Shown here in pieces: positions 23,085 to 35,199 of a DNA stretch of 64,000 bases; position 1 is the stretch's first letter; the number at the start of each line of letters is the position of its first letter. The stretch lies in NCBI RefSeq assembly GCF_036785885.1, contig NC_092323.1, forward strand, positions 5,062,501 to 5,126,500, written 5' to 3'. The notes below the pieces were generated by a model. The model ran no database searches, was not told the origin of the DNA, and was given only the letters and a program-made list of their open reading frames with translations. A program made the position numbers and the translations under genes. Origin of the DNA: Coffea arabica (lineage: Eukaryota; Streptophyta; Magnoliopsida; Gentianales; Rubiaceae).

Positions 23085-23865
23085 GGGTCCGTTTGTTTCG
23101 GGTGAAAATATTTTCCTAATTTCCCGTGTTTGGTTGCACAAAAGTTACTGAAAACATTTTCCTATGTAAAATATTTTCACTCATCTTATGGAAAACAACT
23201 TCCTTTCCCAACTTCCTGAAGTTGTTTTTCGAAATGCATGCATCTTGCCTGTAGTATGTTCCAAACTTACTGAAATCATCTTGTAGTATGTTCTTTTTTT
23301 TTTTAGTGTAAACATGAAGACTCGAACCCAAGATCTCTTCCTTACACTCCCTCCCCCGTACCACCCAACCCTCCCCCTAGTATATTCAAAATAAAAAAAA
23401 ACCTCATTCTGCTCATCCTATGCTAGTAATTAATTATGTATAATAGGGACATTCTTTTCTAGAGAAACTTTCAGCAGTGAGAGTGCAAGATATATGTCAC
23501 AATAAGCATTGCATGTGATTGATATTTGACACTAAATGGCCAGCAATTTATTTATTTGCTTAAGGAGATATTTTTTATTCGTATATACCTTTCTCCAAGA
23601 TTTTTTAAAGTTAAACAATGAGATAAATTTTCTTATTTTGCATGGGAAGAAATATGTAGTTATAATGTGTAGAAAGTAAAAATAGAGATAAAAGTGAAAA
23701 TATTTCAAAAGTTAAACAAACACCAGAAAAATGAAGTAAGAAAATATTTTCAATAAGCTAACCAAACACCTGAAAATGATGAAAGGGAAATGATTTTCAT
23801 GGAAAATTACTTCCACGGAAAATATTTTCCCAAGGAAAACATTTTACTTCCAACCAAACAGACCC
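23085..23865. mobile_element. Tourist-like (PIF/Harbinger) element with TTA target duplication
   Basis: The ends GGGTCCGTTTGTTT and, inverted, GGGTCTGTTTGGTT are flanked by TTA on both sides (23082..23084 and 23866..23868), the 3-bp duplication typical of PIF/Harbinger elements. Inner sequences also pair (AAAATATTTTC motifs near both ends). At 781 bp with no transposase it is non-autonomous. A SINE-like insertion is nested in it. Confidence 0.75.
23294..23377 (-). mobile_element. SINE-like remnant nested in the Tourist-like element
   Basis: Read on the minus strand it has a Pol III B-box-like GGGTTCGAGTC and ends in a run of A (10-11 bases). It is flanked by TAGTATGTTC and TAGTATATTC, a near-perfect 10-bp duplication, although a second TAGTATGTTC lies just to the left. 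Confidence 0.5.
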
Positions 23866-23868
23866 TTA

Positions 23869-24994
23869 ATCGAGAAAAAATTTAAGGAAATCAAATACCA
23901 CATTGGGAAATCAAATTCCTCTGTATAAGGAAATTATGCCAACAACCAACTTGATTTTTTTTTTCTTTAAAAAGGGTCTTGTGACTCTTGTCTAACAATG
24001 CACCAATGATGTAATTTAGGTGTTAATATTTTGGAAATATAAAATTAATTAGGAAGAGCTTATAAATGCAATATAGAATAATAATTGTTAGTACATGTAT
24101 TGATATGGTAAGTTATGTGCAATTTAGAACTCTCAACAAATGTCCCTTGAGCATCTTTCAAAAAAATCTTTTTGTAAATGAAGAGTTTTAATGAGTATCC
24201 TATTAAAATGTAGTTTAGGTACTAATGTTTCTAAATACGAGACAAAATTTGGACTGTGGTTTTTTTGTCCATTTTTATGTTCTTGCATCATCAACAATTT
24301 TTCAATCATATTTTTATCTCACAAATATCACATTAAAATATTATCTCAAATAATCTACCATCCAAACACACTCGTTTATTGTTAGTATATGCATTCATAT
24401 AGTAAAATATGTATTATTTAGAAGTATTAACGAGTGTCCATTTAAAAAAAAACCTTAAATGAAAGAGAGAATTTATACCACTATGTTAGAATTATGAGTA
24501 AGGCAAACCCTTTTGTCACTTATAGCCTAATTCAGAATTGAACTCAATGAAACTAATTTACTTTATCAGTCTCATGATTTTTTTAGAAATATGTATCACT
24601 TCATTCAAAAAAAAAAAAAAGTGTATAGAATTGTACCACTTTATTATTAGTTATAAAAATGAGTTACTTAATTAGAAAACGCGTACTATTTCATTTGAAA
24701 ATCGTACCATAAAGAATTCCTATTGGAATTTGGAAACAAGTGCAACTGTGCAAGGGCTAATTAAGTGGGAACTAAAAAAAAAAATTTTTTGGAGGACGAA
24801 ATAAACCAACCATTTTCTCAACCAACAATTTTGTGACCAAATTTGTATTTTAAAATGACTAAAAGCCCGAAAGATTTCTCCAGAAGCCTCTTTGAGACGG
24901 GTGGGGTTCTTTTGGTCCTTTCATCTGGATGATACCAGTTTTAAACTGGTGGAGGATTAGCTTCAGAGCTCGCCGGTTAGTGAGAGGAAAAGCA
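23869..24994. other. AT-rich upstream region of the plastid protein gene
   Basis: No gene is seen. Around 24270..24375 there is a diverged copy of the MITE family found at 32515 (TTTTATCTCACAAATATCAC ... ATCTCAAATAAT ... CATCCAAACA). Confidence 0.45.
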
Positions 24995-25492
24995 ATGGCG
25001 TCCACAAGCTCAATAGTAGCACGCACACTCACCCTCCACTGTGTGCGCCACGACCACTCTGTTTCGCACAATTCTCGCGTCAATAGGGTTGCGCCGGTTG
25101 GCATTCCGGGAAGGAGGGAGTTGCTGTTGCTGATGACCGCGACCACAGCACTGAAGGCTGGGGAGATGCCGTCTAGAGCGCAGGACATAGGGTTGTTCGG
25201 GTTGAGGAAGAAGCTGAAGAAAGCGGAGGAAGCAGCTGAGGAGATAGTTAGGGAAGGGTTCGAGGCAGCTGACAAGGGAATTGAAGTGGCGGGAAAGGGA
25301 ATTGAAGCGGCGGAGAAAGGCCTAAAGACGGCGGAGAAAGACATAGTGTCAGCGGAGAAACAGATCGAAGGGGCGGTGAGTTTCGGAGGATTTGCCCAGG
25401 CGGGCGTGGTGGCGGGAGCTGAATTTGTTGGTGTTCTGGTTGCCACGTCAGTTGTGGACGGGATTTTAGGGCCTGAAGCTCAGAAATCTTGA
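24995..25492 (+). CDS. Predicted plastid (thylakoid-associated) protein with heptad repeats
   Basis: A single exon of 165 residues from ATG 24995 (context AGCAATGGCG). The first ~45 residues are Ser/Thr/Arg-rich and nearly acid-free, as in chloroplast transit peptides. They are followed by GRRELLLLMTATTALKAGEM, a twin-arginine plus hydrophobic stretch that could be a second, thylakoid-directing signal. The mature part starts LFGLRKKLKKAEEAAEEIV and then five seven-residue units of E-A-A-E-K-G-I type (about 90-124), then SFGGFAQAGVVAGAEFVG and a hydrophobic VLVATSVVDGILG tail. I recall this as a conserved uncharacterised plant protein; the location is inferred from the signals. The repeat is visible in DNA as a 21-bp minisatellite at 25262..25366. 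Confidence 0.8.
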   Translation: MASTSSIVARTLTLHCVRHDHSVSHNSRVNRVAPVGIPGRRELLLLMTATTALKAGEMPSRAQDIGLFGLRKKLKKAEEAAEEIVREGFEAADKGIEVAGKGIEAAEKGLKTAEKDIVSAEKQIEGAVSFGGFAQAGVVAGAEFVGVLVATSVVDGILGPEAQKS

Positions 25493-25929
25493 GCCCATTT
25501 GTTCGTTTTTCTGCAACGCAGAATGTAATTTGTAATTGGTTGTATCGTGTATGTATAATCCTCCGTCTCATTTGTAGCTTTGACGTTGAATTCCTAGTAC
25601 TACATGCAATCTGTGAACTTTACTCCATCTCGTTTTTTTTTTTTTTTTTTTAAGTTTTTTGCACCAAAGTTTGTTGGATAAAACTCGAATTTCAGTCATC
25701 TGACTCTTTTCGCTGCAGCTTGTTTTACTAGAAAATAAAATGTGGACGGCTGAGACAATCTGGTCCAATAATGTTCACGGGAAGAAGTGAGACTGATATG
25801 ATAAGTAAACCAACTTCATCAGAATAATGGCTGCAAGAAGGCTTTAATCACCATTCATTGCCTAATAGTATATTTTATCCACAAGACGGCTTTAATGGGA
25901 AGTTATGTGCAGACGACACAGTAATTTCA
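25493..25929. other. Convergent 3' flanks of the plastid-protein and WAKL genes
   Basis: This space should hold the 3' ends of both genes. A T-run (25633..25652) is the only notable sequence. Confidence 0.45.
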
Positions 25930-28900
25930 TTAGTGAACAATGTTGCTCAACAAACTGTTCGTTGATGGCGAGTCCTGCTCACTTAACCAGGGATCCTGGA
26001 CTGAGACAAGGGAACTGTCCTTTGTCTCTTCCGTGGTAGATAGCGAATCACCTCCTCCTCGTGAAACGTTTGTTCTCCTACTTCCTACCCCCGTCTTCTT
26101 CTTTGTTGTTCTACTGTTAAAAGATTTCTCACTTCCATTAAATGGAGACGAACAAGAGGATGCCGCTGATGATGCCATGCAGATATTCTCGTCTAGCGGT
26201 GCCCAGCCACTAAGCCTGATTTGTTCAAGTTCATCTGCCACTTCCATCATGGACGGTCTCATGTCTCGATGAAAAGCAAGGCATCTAAAAGCCAGCTCTG
26301 CTACTTTGTGAATAGATGAGAGTGTCCAAGCATCCCTGTGAGGCTCAAGAAATGGATCAATTATCTCATCCAGACAACCTTTCCCTATCCTCTCAATAGC
26401 AAGCGCAGCCAAGTTAATCTCACTGTGAGCTCGCGAGAAATCCACCACTTTCAATGCTGTAATAATCTCAACCAGAACAACCCCAAAGCTGTATACATCA
26501 CTTTTATCTGAAAGATGGAAGTTCTGATGATACTGAGGATCGAGGTAGCCTGGGGTTCCCTGTGGAGCAGTGGATACATGGGAATCATCCATCATGCCAA
26601 ATCTCGAAAGGCCAAAGTCCGCCACCTTTGACTTGTAGTTATAGTCTAAGAGTATGTTACTAGATTTAATGTCTCTATGGTATATCGGTGGATTAATTGC
26701 CGAATGAAGATGAGCAATTGCACGAGCAGTTTCAGTGGCAATGTCAAGGCGAATTGTCCATGGAAGCCCTGAACCTCTTTCTCTTTGTAGATGCTGAGAC
26801 AAAGTCCCATTCGGCATGAATTCGTAAACAAGGATTTGTTCACCGTCCTCTATACAGCAACCTAAGAGGCGTACCAGATTAGGATGGCTCACAGCAGACA
26901 GAAGCTTGATCTCGTTCATGACTTGTTCGATGCTTTCATGATCGCGATGCTTTATTTTTTTAATAGCAACCCACTCATCGTTATGGAGCTTTCCTGCATA
27001 AACTGTACCATAGGCCCCTGTTCCCAGCCTTTGTTTATCAGAAAAGGCCAATGTGGCCTTCTCAATATCTTTATAGGGATAAAAAGAAATGCCAGAGCTG
27101 CCAGCAGCTTCACCCAGAAGACGCTTTGCACTCATTCGGCTCTTCAACAATTTTGATCGCTTCCGGATGCAGTAGTAGAAAAGAGATAAAACAACCATGA
27201 GAGAAGCTCCAGCAATTATCCCTACAAAAAAAGGGCGGCCCACTGTCAAATTTTAGAAGTAATTAGCTTTCCGGTAATAGTAATTTCCTCTGGCAACTTT
27301 AGTTAGAACCCTATTACATTAGTTCACAGCCTTGAACCAAGGCGAGACAGTTATAAAAGAAACTACCATTTCCAGTTATAAAAGCCGCTTTTTTGTGTGT
27401 GGTGGAGTGGTGAAGATTCATTAATGCAATACGTATTACACCAGCTTAGGCAGTTGCAACAAAATGCAGCCTGGATCTGGCAGAGTAAGAGCAGGAGAAT
27501 AACTTTTTGAATTAAGCGCACAACCCTGGAATTTCTTTAATAGTTCCATTTGAATCTCGAGATTGCAATTCTACATGATAAGTTTACAAGAGGTGTAGAT
27601 TAATGCAGATTCCTTAGCAGATATGATACCTTGACAAAAGAAGTTCCATGCAAGTATCAAACAAGACTGCTATAAATAGAAGCCACCAGTAAATGAGATA
27701 TCAAAGCATTTAATTTATCTGGCAATGGGAGCAAACATTTCTATCGCCATTTGAAGAGTTTAGAAGAGTTTTCCGAATCACAGAGCCAATAAAAATTTAC
27801 CTCCAACAAGAATGCCAACTTTTGTAGTCCCACCACATCGACCTGGCATGTATCTTGAAGCATTGCAGGTAGAAGCTGTGGAGATTGTAAATGATGATGA
27901 AAGATTAGGGAATTAACGAGCATGAAAAATGAAAGGGAACAGTTAACTGAAGGGCTGTTCTTCTAAAGGTACGGTAGTCTTGCTTAGCAAGAGAAGCCAC
28001 ACTTTTCAGTTCAGAGAGTTTAATTTAATTATGCTTTCTTCTAATTAGCAAACACTTCAGATTCGTAACATTTTTATTGCGCCTTCAAGTCTTTAGGGAA
28101 AATTTTTTTCTTTATTTTTTTTAACCCTGTTTAAGGATGTAATAAGAGACAATGCATGAGCTGTTTTTGAATGCTGATTCTAGAATCGTTGCCCTAATAA
28201 GAATGAGCACTGGAAAGGGAGGGGGGGAAAAAGAATGAATGAGCATTGCAAGGAACAAATACCAGTAACACAAAAGTGGCTCGCTTGACTTCCTCAAGCC
28301 CGAGCTCTCGAGGAGAGATCGTTTGTCAAGTTTCTCAACAATTTAAATATCAGTTTACGAGTTGAACCACTAAGAATAAATGAAAAATAAATCAGTGATT
28401 GTTGCATCCTCAAGCTTAGGATCGTGTGAACTGCTAGTATAATATTCTACTTCACCAAGTCTCCCCTCTCGATTGACCATGGCGGCGCATTTAAGAATTT
28501 AACATCCCAATAATCATGGGGACTACTAGCTCCTCTAGGTCGCATAGTGGTTCAGTCTTTGGCCCCAAAGATTACACGTCGCGTGAATAGCTAGCATGCA
28601 GTTGCAGACAACACCAAATACTACATACTAGCTTCCTTCAGGACCTCGTAAGCCATTGCACATGCCACATAGCAATCGGTAACCATCATCAACGATGCTT
28701 AAAGTCAAACCAATAAAATTTCCACACCCTTCATTATTGGGGATGATGACACATGATCATGACTGGCCAATAGGCGTACGCCATAGCGTGGAAGATTCTT
28801 CTGAAGGCTCCCTTCGTGACTCAATGATTTTTTTTTTCCTTTAATCTTTAATTAAATAGAAGGGAAGAAGTGAAATTTTAAAAATACAGAGTTAAATTAA

Positions 28901-30512
28901 TTAAGAATATCTATATATAATCTTCGAAGTTTTCATTTTAGTTGTTAAATAAATCAACCAACAAAGTAAAACCAGAATGTCGTTAGATCTAACTGTTTAA
29001 TTAAATGAACTATGTTGCCACAATTTGTCCGAGAGTTTGGACAGGTTAAAAACCTTGAAGGTCAAAAGTAATAAATCTATGCCGACGGACAAGGAATTCT
29101 TCTGGAGTCCAATGGTTTTCCTCTTTATCTATTTTTTGAACTCCTTCCGTCAAGAATGAGCAGCCTTATCCTGCGTAGACTGACTGACTCCTAATCAGCC
29201 CACAAAATATGAAAAATATGGCTCCTTCTCGTTGGTCAAATAAATACAAAAAGACCTTTCACATAGCGCCCGGAGTCAAAACTCAAAAACAATTGGATTA
29301 AGCCATCGGGGAGATAATAAAACTAGTGTTGTACGTAGTATAAAAGTACTCCAAACGAATTTCCATCCCAAGCTTGGGCTTGTTTGGTTTGTCGAGTCAA
29401 ACCGCTTGAGAATTACTTGCTCCTTGATAAAGTTTAATTAGAACCTAAGGGTGATTAAACTATAATTGGATGTAGTGGATTTTTGCAACACGACAAAATG
29501 CCGTTCAAAGAAAGGGGGCTTCCAAATTTTGTTACAGCTACTATACTACTAGTATTTACCATTAAGGAAAATGAATACCACTACCACTACTACTAAGGAG
29601 GTAAAATCTACGATCACAAACACCAAGGAAACTAATAAAATGCAAAATCAAAAGGCGTAAGAAAAAGGAAAAAAAAAAGCCGGCGAGCAACGCACCTCTT
29701 TTACAACCACCACCGTCCGCGAAGCCATCTCCGACGAACCCTTCCTTACACCGGCATCGGTACCCCTGGCGACGTCTGGGAGTCGATACGTTAGTACAGG
29801 ACGCAGACTCGTGACAGTTGCAGGGGCCATCGAGCCACCACCCTAACTCCAAAGTCTGGAAATTCAGCAACAAAGCCGTGCTCACGCTCGACCTATTGTC
29901 GTCGTCATTTGTGTCATCCAGAGCAACCGCTATGGACGAATACACGACCGTACAATTGATCTGCTTGAGATGATCAGAGTCGAAAAATTTAGAACTATTT
30001 TTGCTTGCACCCGAATAACAACTGGTATTATTATCATGACCGCCGCTACAGCTCTCCTTGACATCCAACGTGGAGTTCAGCAGAGTCATTGGGACGGCAC
30101 ATCCATTCACCGGCACCCTACATCTATCGAACAGAAGCCCATTTCGCCGCGTCATCGCGAAGTTCGGCCCCTCGAGTTGATTCAGGTCGCTAATCTTCCG
30201 ACTACAATTTGGCGGAAGATGGATCAACAAGCTGTTCCCCGTCACATTTTGGACTTGAAATTGCCCAATTGTGATCTCCCCGCTGTGCCCTGTACAATTC
30301 AACTGAATGTCGCAGCCCGGGGAGAATCCGAAAGGATACTGGACCTGGGACTTGTTCCCACAACCGCGATGGCATGTTCCTGGTGCTGATGAAGGTGATA
30401 GTGAGGAGGACGAGAAAGAAGCAGCAGATATTCTAGTACTCGAGATTGAGATTAAAAGAAGTGGTAGAAACAATAATATAATTAAGCGGGTAAAGACGAA
30501 AACAATAATCAT
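25930..30512 (-). CDS. Wall-associated receptor kinase-like protein (WAKL14-like)
   Basis: Three exons, complement of 25930..27242, 27801..27875 and 29696..30512, in phase, give 734 residues. It is a single-pass plasma-membrane receptor kinase expected to sense cell-wall material. A signal peptide (MIIVFVFTRLIILLFLPLLL) is followed by a GUB_WAK galacturonan-binding type domain (CHRGCGNKSQVQYPFGFSPG, CDIQLNCTG), several N-glycosylation sites, and a Cys-rich EGF-like end (CNCHESASCTNVS, YRCRCKEGFVGDGF, GGGCKR). The short exon 2 adds CNASRYMPGRCGG. The membrane helix is FVGIIAGASLMVVLSLFYYC. The kinase has GTGAYGTVY, VAIKK, the RD-type HRDIKSSNILL, DFGLSRFG and GTPGYLDPQY, so it should be active. 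The C-terminal tail is Ser-rich. ATG at 30512 is preferred because the frame upstream has no AUG. Architecture and length match Arabidopsis WAKL14; orthology not proven. Confidence 0.94.
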
Positions 30513-31629
30513 GTTCTGGGTACTCAGAGAAAGGATCCGGAAAAGAAGGTGAAAAATGGTGAAAGAGCGGAGCAATCATCAGAAGTCAGGGGTAGGGTGA
30601 GGGATGGAGGAGAAGGGAAAGGAAATTGAACAGCAAGTACTGAGGTTGACTTGAGAGAAGCATGATACACCATTTAATGGTGAGCAGTTGATGTTGGGTG
30701 AGAAGTTATACTATCTTAATAAATGCTGTGTTTCATCCATGAACAACATCTAGTTAGTTCACAGGAAGGAAGGAAGAAAGAGTTATTGCTGTTGCATTTC
30801 TGGACCGTTTGCTTTCTAGATTTTGAGAAGAGGACCGCCCAACTAATCCAATAGTGCTATCAATCGCGGTTGTGACTTATGATCTGAGCTCTCGCAGCTC
30901 CCAACGGTCTGCAGAGTTAAGGAGGCGTTTGGGGGTGTTTTGAAGACTTGAGTTGGGAATTGGGATGGATGGATCAGATTATTAATTAAGGCAGACACAG
31001 ACCAGACAACACACGGAAACCAGACAGAGACAGAGACAAAGAAAAGAAGGGAAAGGAAAATGGAAGTGAAATTCCCCGGAGCAGAAGAAATTGGAGGAAG
31101 GAGCAGAAGTTTTCCACGCTTGGGATTCGCAGAGAGAAAAAGGTGCTACTACCTAGTAGGCCACTGCTTGACGGACGAAAGGCCTGTTTCTTCTTCTTCT
31201 GCTTTTTTTTTTTTTTAAACTTCTTTTTATGTGTATGTAAGTTCATGGATATTTTGTCTGATTGACGGGTTATTGAAGCAATAAAATGGATTAATTAAAT
31301 AAAGACTAAAAAGTGGGCAATGAAGAAATGTTTGACCAGGACAAATTCAACGTCTTAAGAGTTGGACAGCAACCCGTCATCGTGTCCTTGGGCCCACAGA
31401 GGCTTCTATGAATGTGGGGTAGGCGTAGAAGAGGGCCCACTTATTTGGGCATATGTGGGTCCACACAATATTCCGTGTCCACGATAGGTGTATTATTTTG
31501 ACAAAAAAGGAAAAAAAATAATATAATTCGGAATCCAGTGTACAAAGTGTTTTTTTTTACTTTTCTTGGGTCTTTGCTGAGGAGTTTGTGCACCAGTACC
31601 ACGTCTATTACTCTTACAAGTTCTGGCTT
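30513..31629. other. Upstream region of the WAKL gene
   Basis: No coding region is supported. It holds the presumed 5' UTR/promoter of the WAKL gene and a purine-rich tract near 31005..31140. Confidence 0.4.
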
Positions 31630-32301
31630 CGTTTGGATTAACTGTTTTTAGAGGTATTTTTTAAAAACTTTACTATAACAATATATATAAAAAAATTTTA
31701 CTGTAAATATTTTTTAGATTATTTTTAGAAGTATTTTTAAAATATATTTTTGAGTATTTTTATAATTTACAATTTTTTGGAATTTTTTAAAAATATATAC
31801 TGGCTTTGTTTCTATATATTAATATTTATTTATATATATAATTTTTTTATTTCAGTTTTATTTTATAATATGTATATTAATATATATTAATATATATAAG
31901 ATGAATATAATTTATAAATATAATATGTATATTAAATATATATTAATATACATATTATATTTATAAATTATTTTCATCTTATATATATTAATATACATAT
32001 TATAAAAAAATTGAAATAAAAAATATTAAATATATAAATAAATAAATATTAATATATATATAATATAAAACGAAATTGAAATCGAAAAATCTGATTTCTA
32101 TTTCCGATTTCAAAAACTCCATTACCGAATTCGAGCCAAATTCGCATAATTTGAAATAGAAAATTCTGAATTTTTTTGTATATTTGGAGTTGTTTTTCAT
32201 ATATTGTTTGAATATGGTATTTTTTGAGTTATTTTTGTTTGTATATTACTGTAGCATTGTAGATGAAAAAATTATTTTTCAAAAAATACTGAATCCAAAC
32301 A
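31630..32301. mobile_element. ~670-bp non-autonomous TIR element with an AT hairpin core
   Basis: The left end CGTTTGGATT and the inverted right end TGTTTGGATTC bracket very AT-rich DNA. Inside lies a large near-perfect palindrome. The ends resemble the other TTTGGATT-type MITEs in this window. No transposase frame and no clear target duplication. Confidence 0.55.
31815..32062. repeat. ~250-bp AT-rich inverted repeat (hairpin)
   Basis: The two arms of about 120 bp meet near 31937. Matching blocks include ATAATATGTATATTAATATA, ATATAAGATGAA and ATTTATAAATATAATATG, found inverted on the other side. A transcript would fold into a long hairpin. Confidence 0.75.
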
Positions 32302-32514
32302 GTGCCTCTGTTGTTTTCTATTGAATTTAAAAATAATAATAATAACTAGTTTGTTATTTTATTTTAAATTTGCTCCCACTTTTACTTCTAGCAATTTGGA
32401 ACATCAATTATTTGAAAAAAAAAAAGAAAAAAAGGCACGCACGCACGCACACAAACATACATGGACCTCCCTCCGTATATGCACACGCTTAAGTCAACCA
32501 AACTCTCAGCGGTT

Positions 32515-32674
32515 TGTTTGGATTGAGAATTATTTGTCAAAATTTATTTGCTTACATCATCATTACAATTTCCAATACACCTTTTTATCTTCCCAATTAC
32601 TTTTTTATCTCACATACATCACATCACAAAAAATACTACAGTAAAAATATCTCAAATAATTTACAATCCAAACA
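32515..32674. mobile_element. 160-bp MITE, copy 1
   Basis: TIR TGTTTGGATTG / CAATCCAAACA. The interior (TTATTTGTCAAAATTTATTT, GCTTACATCATCATTACAAT, TCACATACATCACATCACAA) is almost identical to 34167..34326, and both copies are exactly 160 bp. Confidence 0.85.
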
Positions 32675-33279
32675 GAGTCTGATCAATATCATTATAGTAA
32701 TATATATCAAATATGCAACGAAAACCAAATATGTTAATAGCCAAATTTCAAAATTACAAAGAAGTTGATCAGTACTTCCATTGATGAAAATTAAAATATG
32801 AGAACTAAATATTATGAGATACATGATAGTGCTGCTAACAACTTTCAATTTTTGTTACTTAAGCTAAATAAAATCTTTTTCCGGTGCGGCTGTCGAGTCC
32901 TTTTCAAAATTACACAACAAGTCATAAAGAATTACATTTAAGATGTTGTACAATTAGGTTTATACATATATTAGCAAATACGATTCCGATTTATATTTAG
33001 ATGAAGGAAAATAGTTGTGACATAATTCTAATGCTGTATTTTCTTCGAAGCAATAAAGCTATCAATGATATTTAATTTTTTTTTCTAGTTGAAGAAAACA
33101 AAAGTCCAAACTTGAAAGGTTTAACTAAGAGATCGATGCAAAAACTAGAGATTATATAGAGCAACAGTAATTAGGATTGATTTACTACCAAACGGTAATA
33201 ATCTCATAAGAGGAAATATTCTAGAAGTACCAAATGAAGTTTTAAGAACACATAGCAAAGCAATTCTTGAATCCCTAGG
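32675..33279. other. AT-rich spacer
   Basis: Nothing beyond short chance open frames is seen. Confidence 0.5.
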
Positions 33280-33411
33280 GTTAATTCAACGGTTAAAAGA
33301 AGAGTTCTTAAAACTCTGCTACCATTGTTCGATTCAGGGTTCGAATCATGCAACTGATACTTGGGAGTGAAAGAATGGTAGGAGGGATGGAAAGATTAAA
33401 AAAAAAAAACA
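33280..33411 (+). mobile_element. SINE-like element with B box and poly-A
   Basis: It contains the Pol III B-box-like GGGTTCGAATC near 33337 and ends in a run of 12 A at about 33400..33411. The first part aligns loosely with the SINE-like insert at 44793..44923 (CAACGG..., AGAGTTCTTA/GGGCTCTTAG, TCAGGGTTCGAATC). No target duplication found. Confidence 0.5.
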
Positions 33412-34166
33412 CCGGATCATTTGGGAGGGATCCCAAATATACTTGGGACAGCAACTGGTGCTTAAAGTCTAAAGATAAAATGATGACCAGGTTGAGAAGT
33501 GAGATAACATTAGAATGGTTCGATGACAGAGATGCAACAAATCCAATACTTATAAAATGACCCGTTCCTAATGAAGACAAGGATTTGGCGCAAGATACAG
33601 CAGTAGTTAGAAGATATAAAATTTATCCGACTCCTTGCGGACTCTCAGGTGTCTGTCGTGATCAAGTTTGAATTTATAGGCCGGAAGAGGTACATTGATT
33701 AGCTATAAGATGTAGTAAATGGTGCTATAAATTAAGTTGTAGATATAGAAATGGAGTAAAAAAGCAATCAAGTATAGCAAATTAGAGATGACAAAGCCAG
33801 GTGCAACAAAATTAGATGCGTGTCGTGTCTATTTTTGTTTGCTTTACCTAACTTTAATTTGCATACGCAGACTGAATTGCTGAAAGTTTGTAAAAGGGCT
33901 TTAGAGGTTTGCAGCTCTTAAGAGTTCTGCTGTTAAACCATTATTATTTTTTTTTTCTATTTATACTCTATTAAAGTTTCTCTTTGCTTTAAATAAAAAA
34001 AAAAAAAAAAAAAGCCACTTCTTTCAATTGCTGTCAAGTTCAGCTTAGTCAAAACAACAGAACGAGGTGATTCAAATTTGAAAAGAGTTCCGTGTATAAG
34101 ATGGAGAAATCTTACAGAGTATTATCTGGGGTGCCATATTAGATAAACACGCAGATAGTAATGGGA

Positions 34167-34326
34167 TGTTTGGATTGAGGATTATTTGTCAAAATTTATT
34201 TGCTTACATCATCATTACAATTTCCAACATACCTTTTTATCTTCCCAATTAACTTTTTATCTCACATACATCACATCACAAAAAGTGCTACAGTAAAAAT
34301 ATCTCAAATAATTTACAATCCAAACA
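34167..34326. mobile_element. 160-bp MITE, copy 2
   Basis: It has the same TIRs, length and interior as 32515..32674 with only a few base differences (for example AGTGCTACAGTAAA against AATACTACAGTAAA). Low divergence suggests recent activity of the family. Confidence 0.85.
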
Positions 34327-34623
34327 TATTCAAACAGCAAGTTCTTTACAGATTCAAAAAAATAAATGGGATGACTGACCATCACATCCGGTGGAGAAAG
34401 AGTGGTTGATAGAGAATCTTGGCGTGTCCTCCACCCCCTTCAAAGTCCTCGCCTTTTCTTTCTCCCATTCGAACGCGTTAAGAGGGCCATGTTTAACTAT
34501 CTACCTCCACCTTTATCAAAGAGCTTGCAGCTGCTTTCATATCACTACTTTTTTTACATGCATTCTAGCGTCTTCTTGAAGTACTTCAAACTTCAGCTTT
34601 TCTGTCTGGTAACTTTTGTAGGT

Positions 34624-34752
34624 TTGTTTGGATTGGGATTTTCAGTACAACATTTTTTAATTAATTTTTTTTATTTTACATACATCAAATCAAATAGTAA
34701 TGATATATATTTTTTTAAAAAGATTTCTAAAAATAGCAATTCAAACCGATTC
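34624..34752. mobile_element. Diverged TGTTTGGATTG-type MITE
   Basis: The left end TTTGTTTGGATTGGGATTTT and the imperfect inverted right end (GCAATTCAAACCGATTC) enclose sequence including TTTTACATACATCAAATCAA, similar to the 160-bp family. Another truncated relative starts at 34913 (TGTGTTTGGATTGCAA). Confidence 0.5.
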
Positions 34753-35199
34753 TAAATTCTTGCTTTGTTTTGACCCAATTACAAATGTGTTCAAATGATG
34801 TTGAATTTTAGCAAAGAAAAATACCCGAGAAACGACGAAGACAGAATAAGAAACAAAGGCGAGGCGAGGCAACTTCCCAAGAGAGCCTCTCAAGAAAATG
34901 TGACATACTTTGTGTTTGGATTGCAACTTTTTTGAAATTTTTGTAAAAAATGTATTATAATGGTAACTATTTGATATATATCTGAAGTAAAAATGTGATT
35001 ATGAAATATAGTAGCAAGATCGTAGAGATTTTTTTTTTTTTTATATATATATATAAGAGCGGATGGCGCTATTAAACTGTCAAAAAGCAAAATCAGATCT
35101 GACGCCAAATCTGGTGTCCTAATAACTCCCAAAATGTGTGGTGCAGCTGATTCGCGACAACCATAAAATTGCGGCAAATTTGCGTACTTGTTTAACATG

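Noticed and set aside
30513-30575. Extended WAKL N-terminus starting near 30575
   Set aside because: It would need a TTG start; the ATG at 30512 gives a standard signal peptide.
33337-33347. tRNA gene suggested by GGTTCGAATC (also near 44864 and 23321)
   Set aside because: No cloverleaf with an acceptor stem can be built around these B boxes; they fit tRNA-derived SINEs better.
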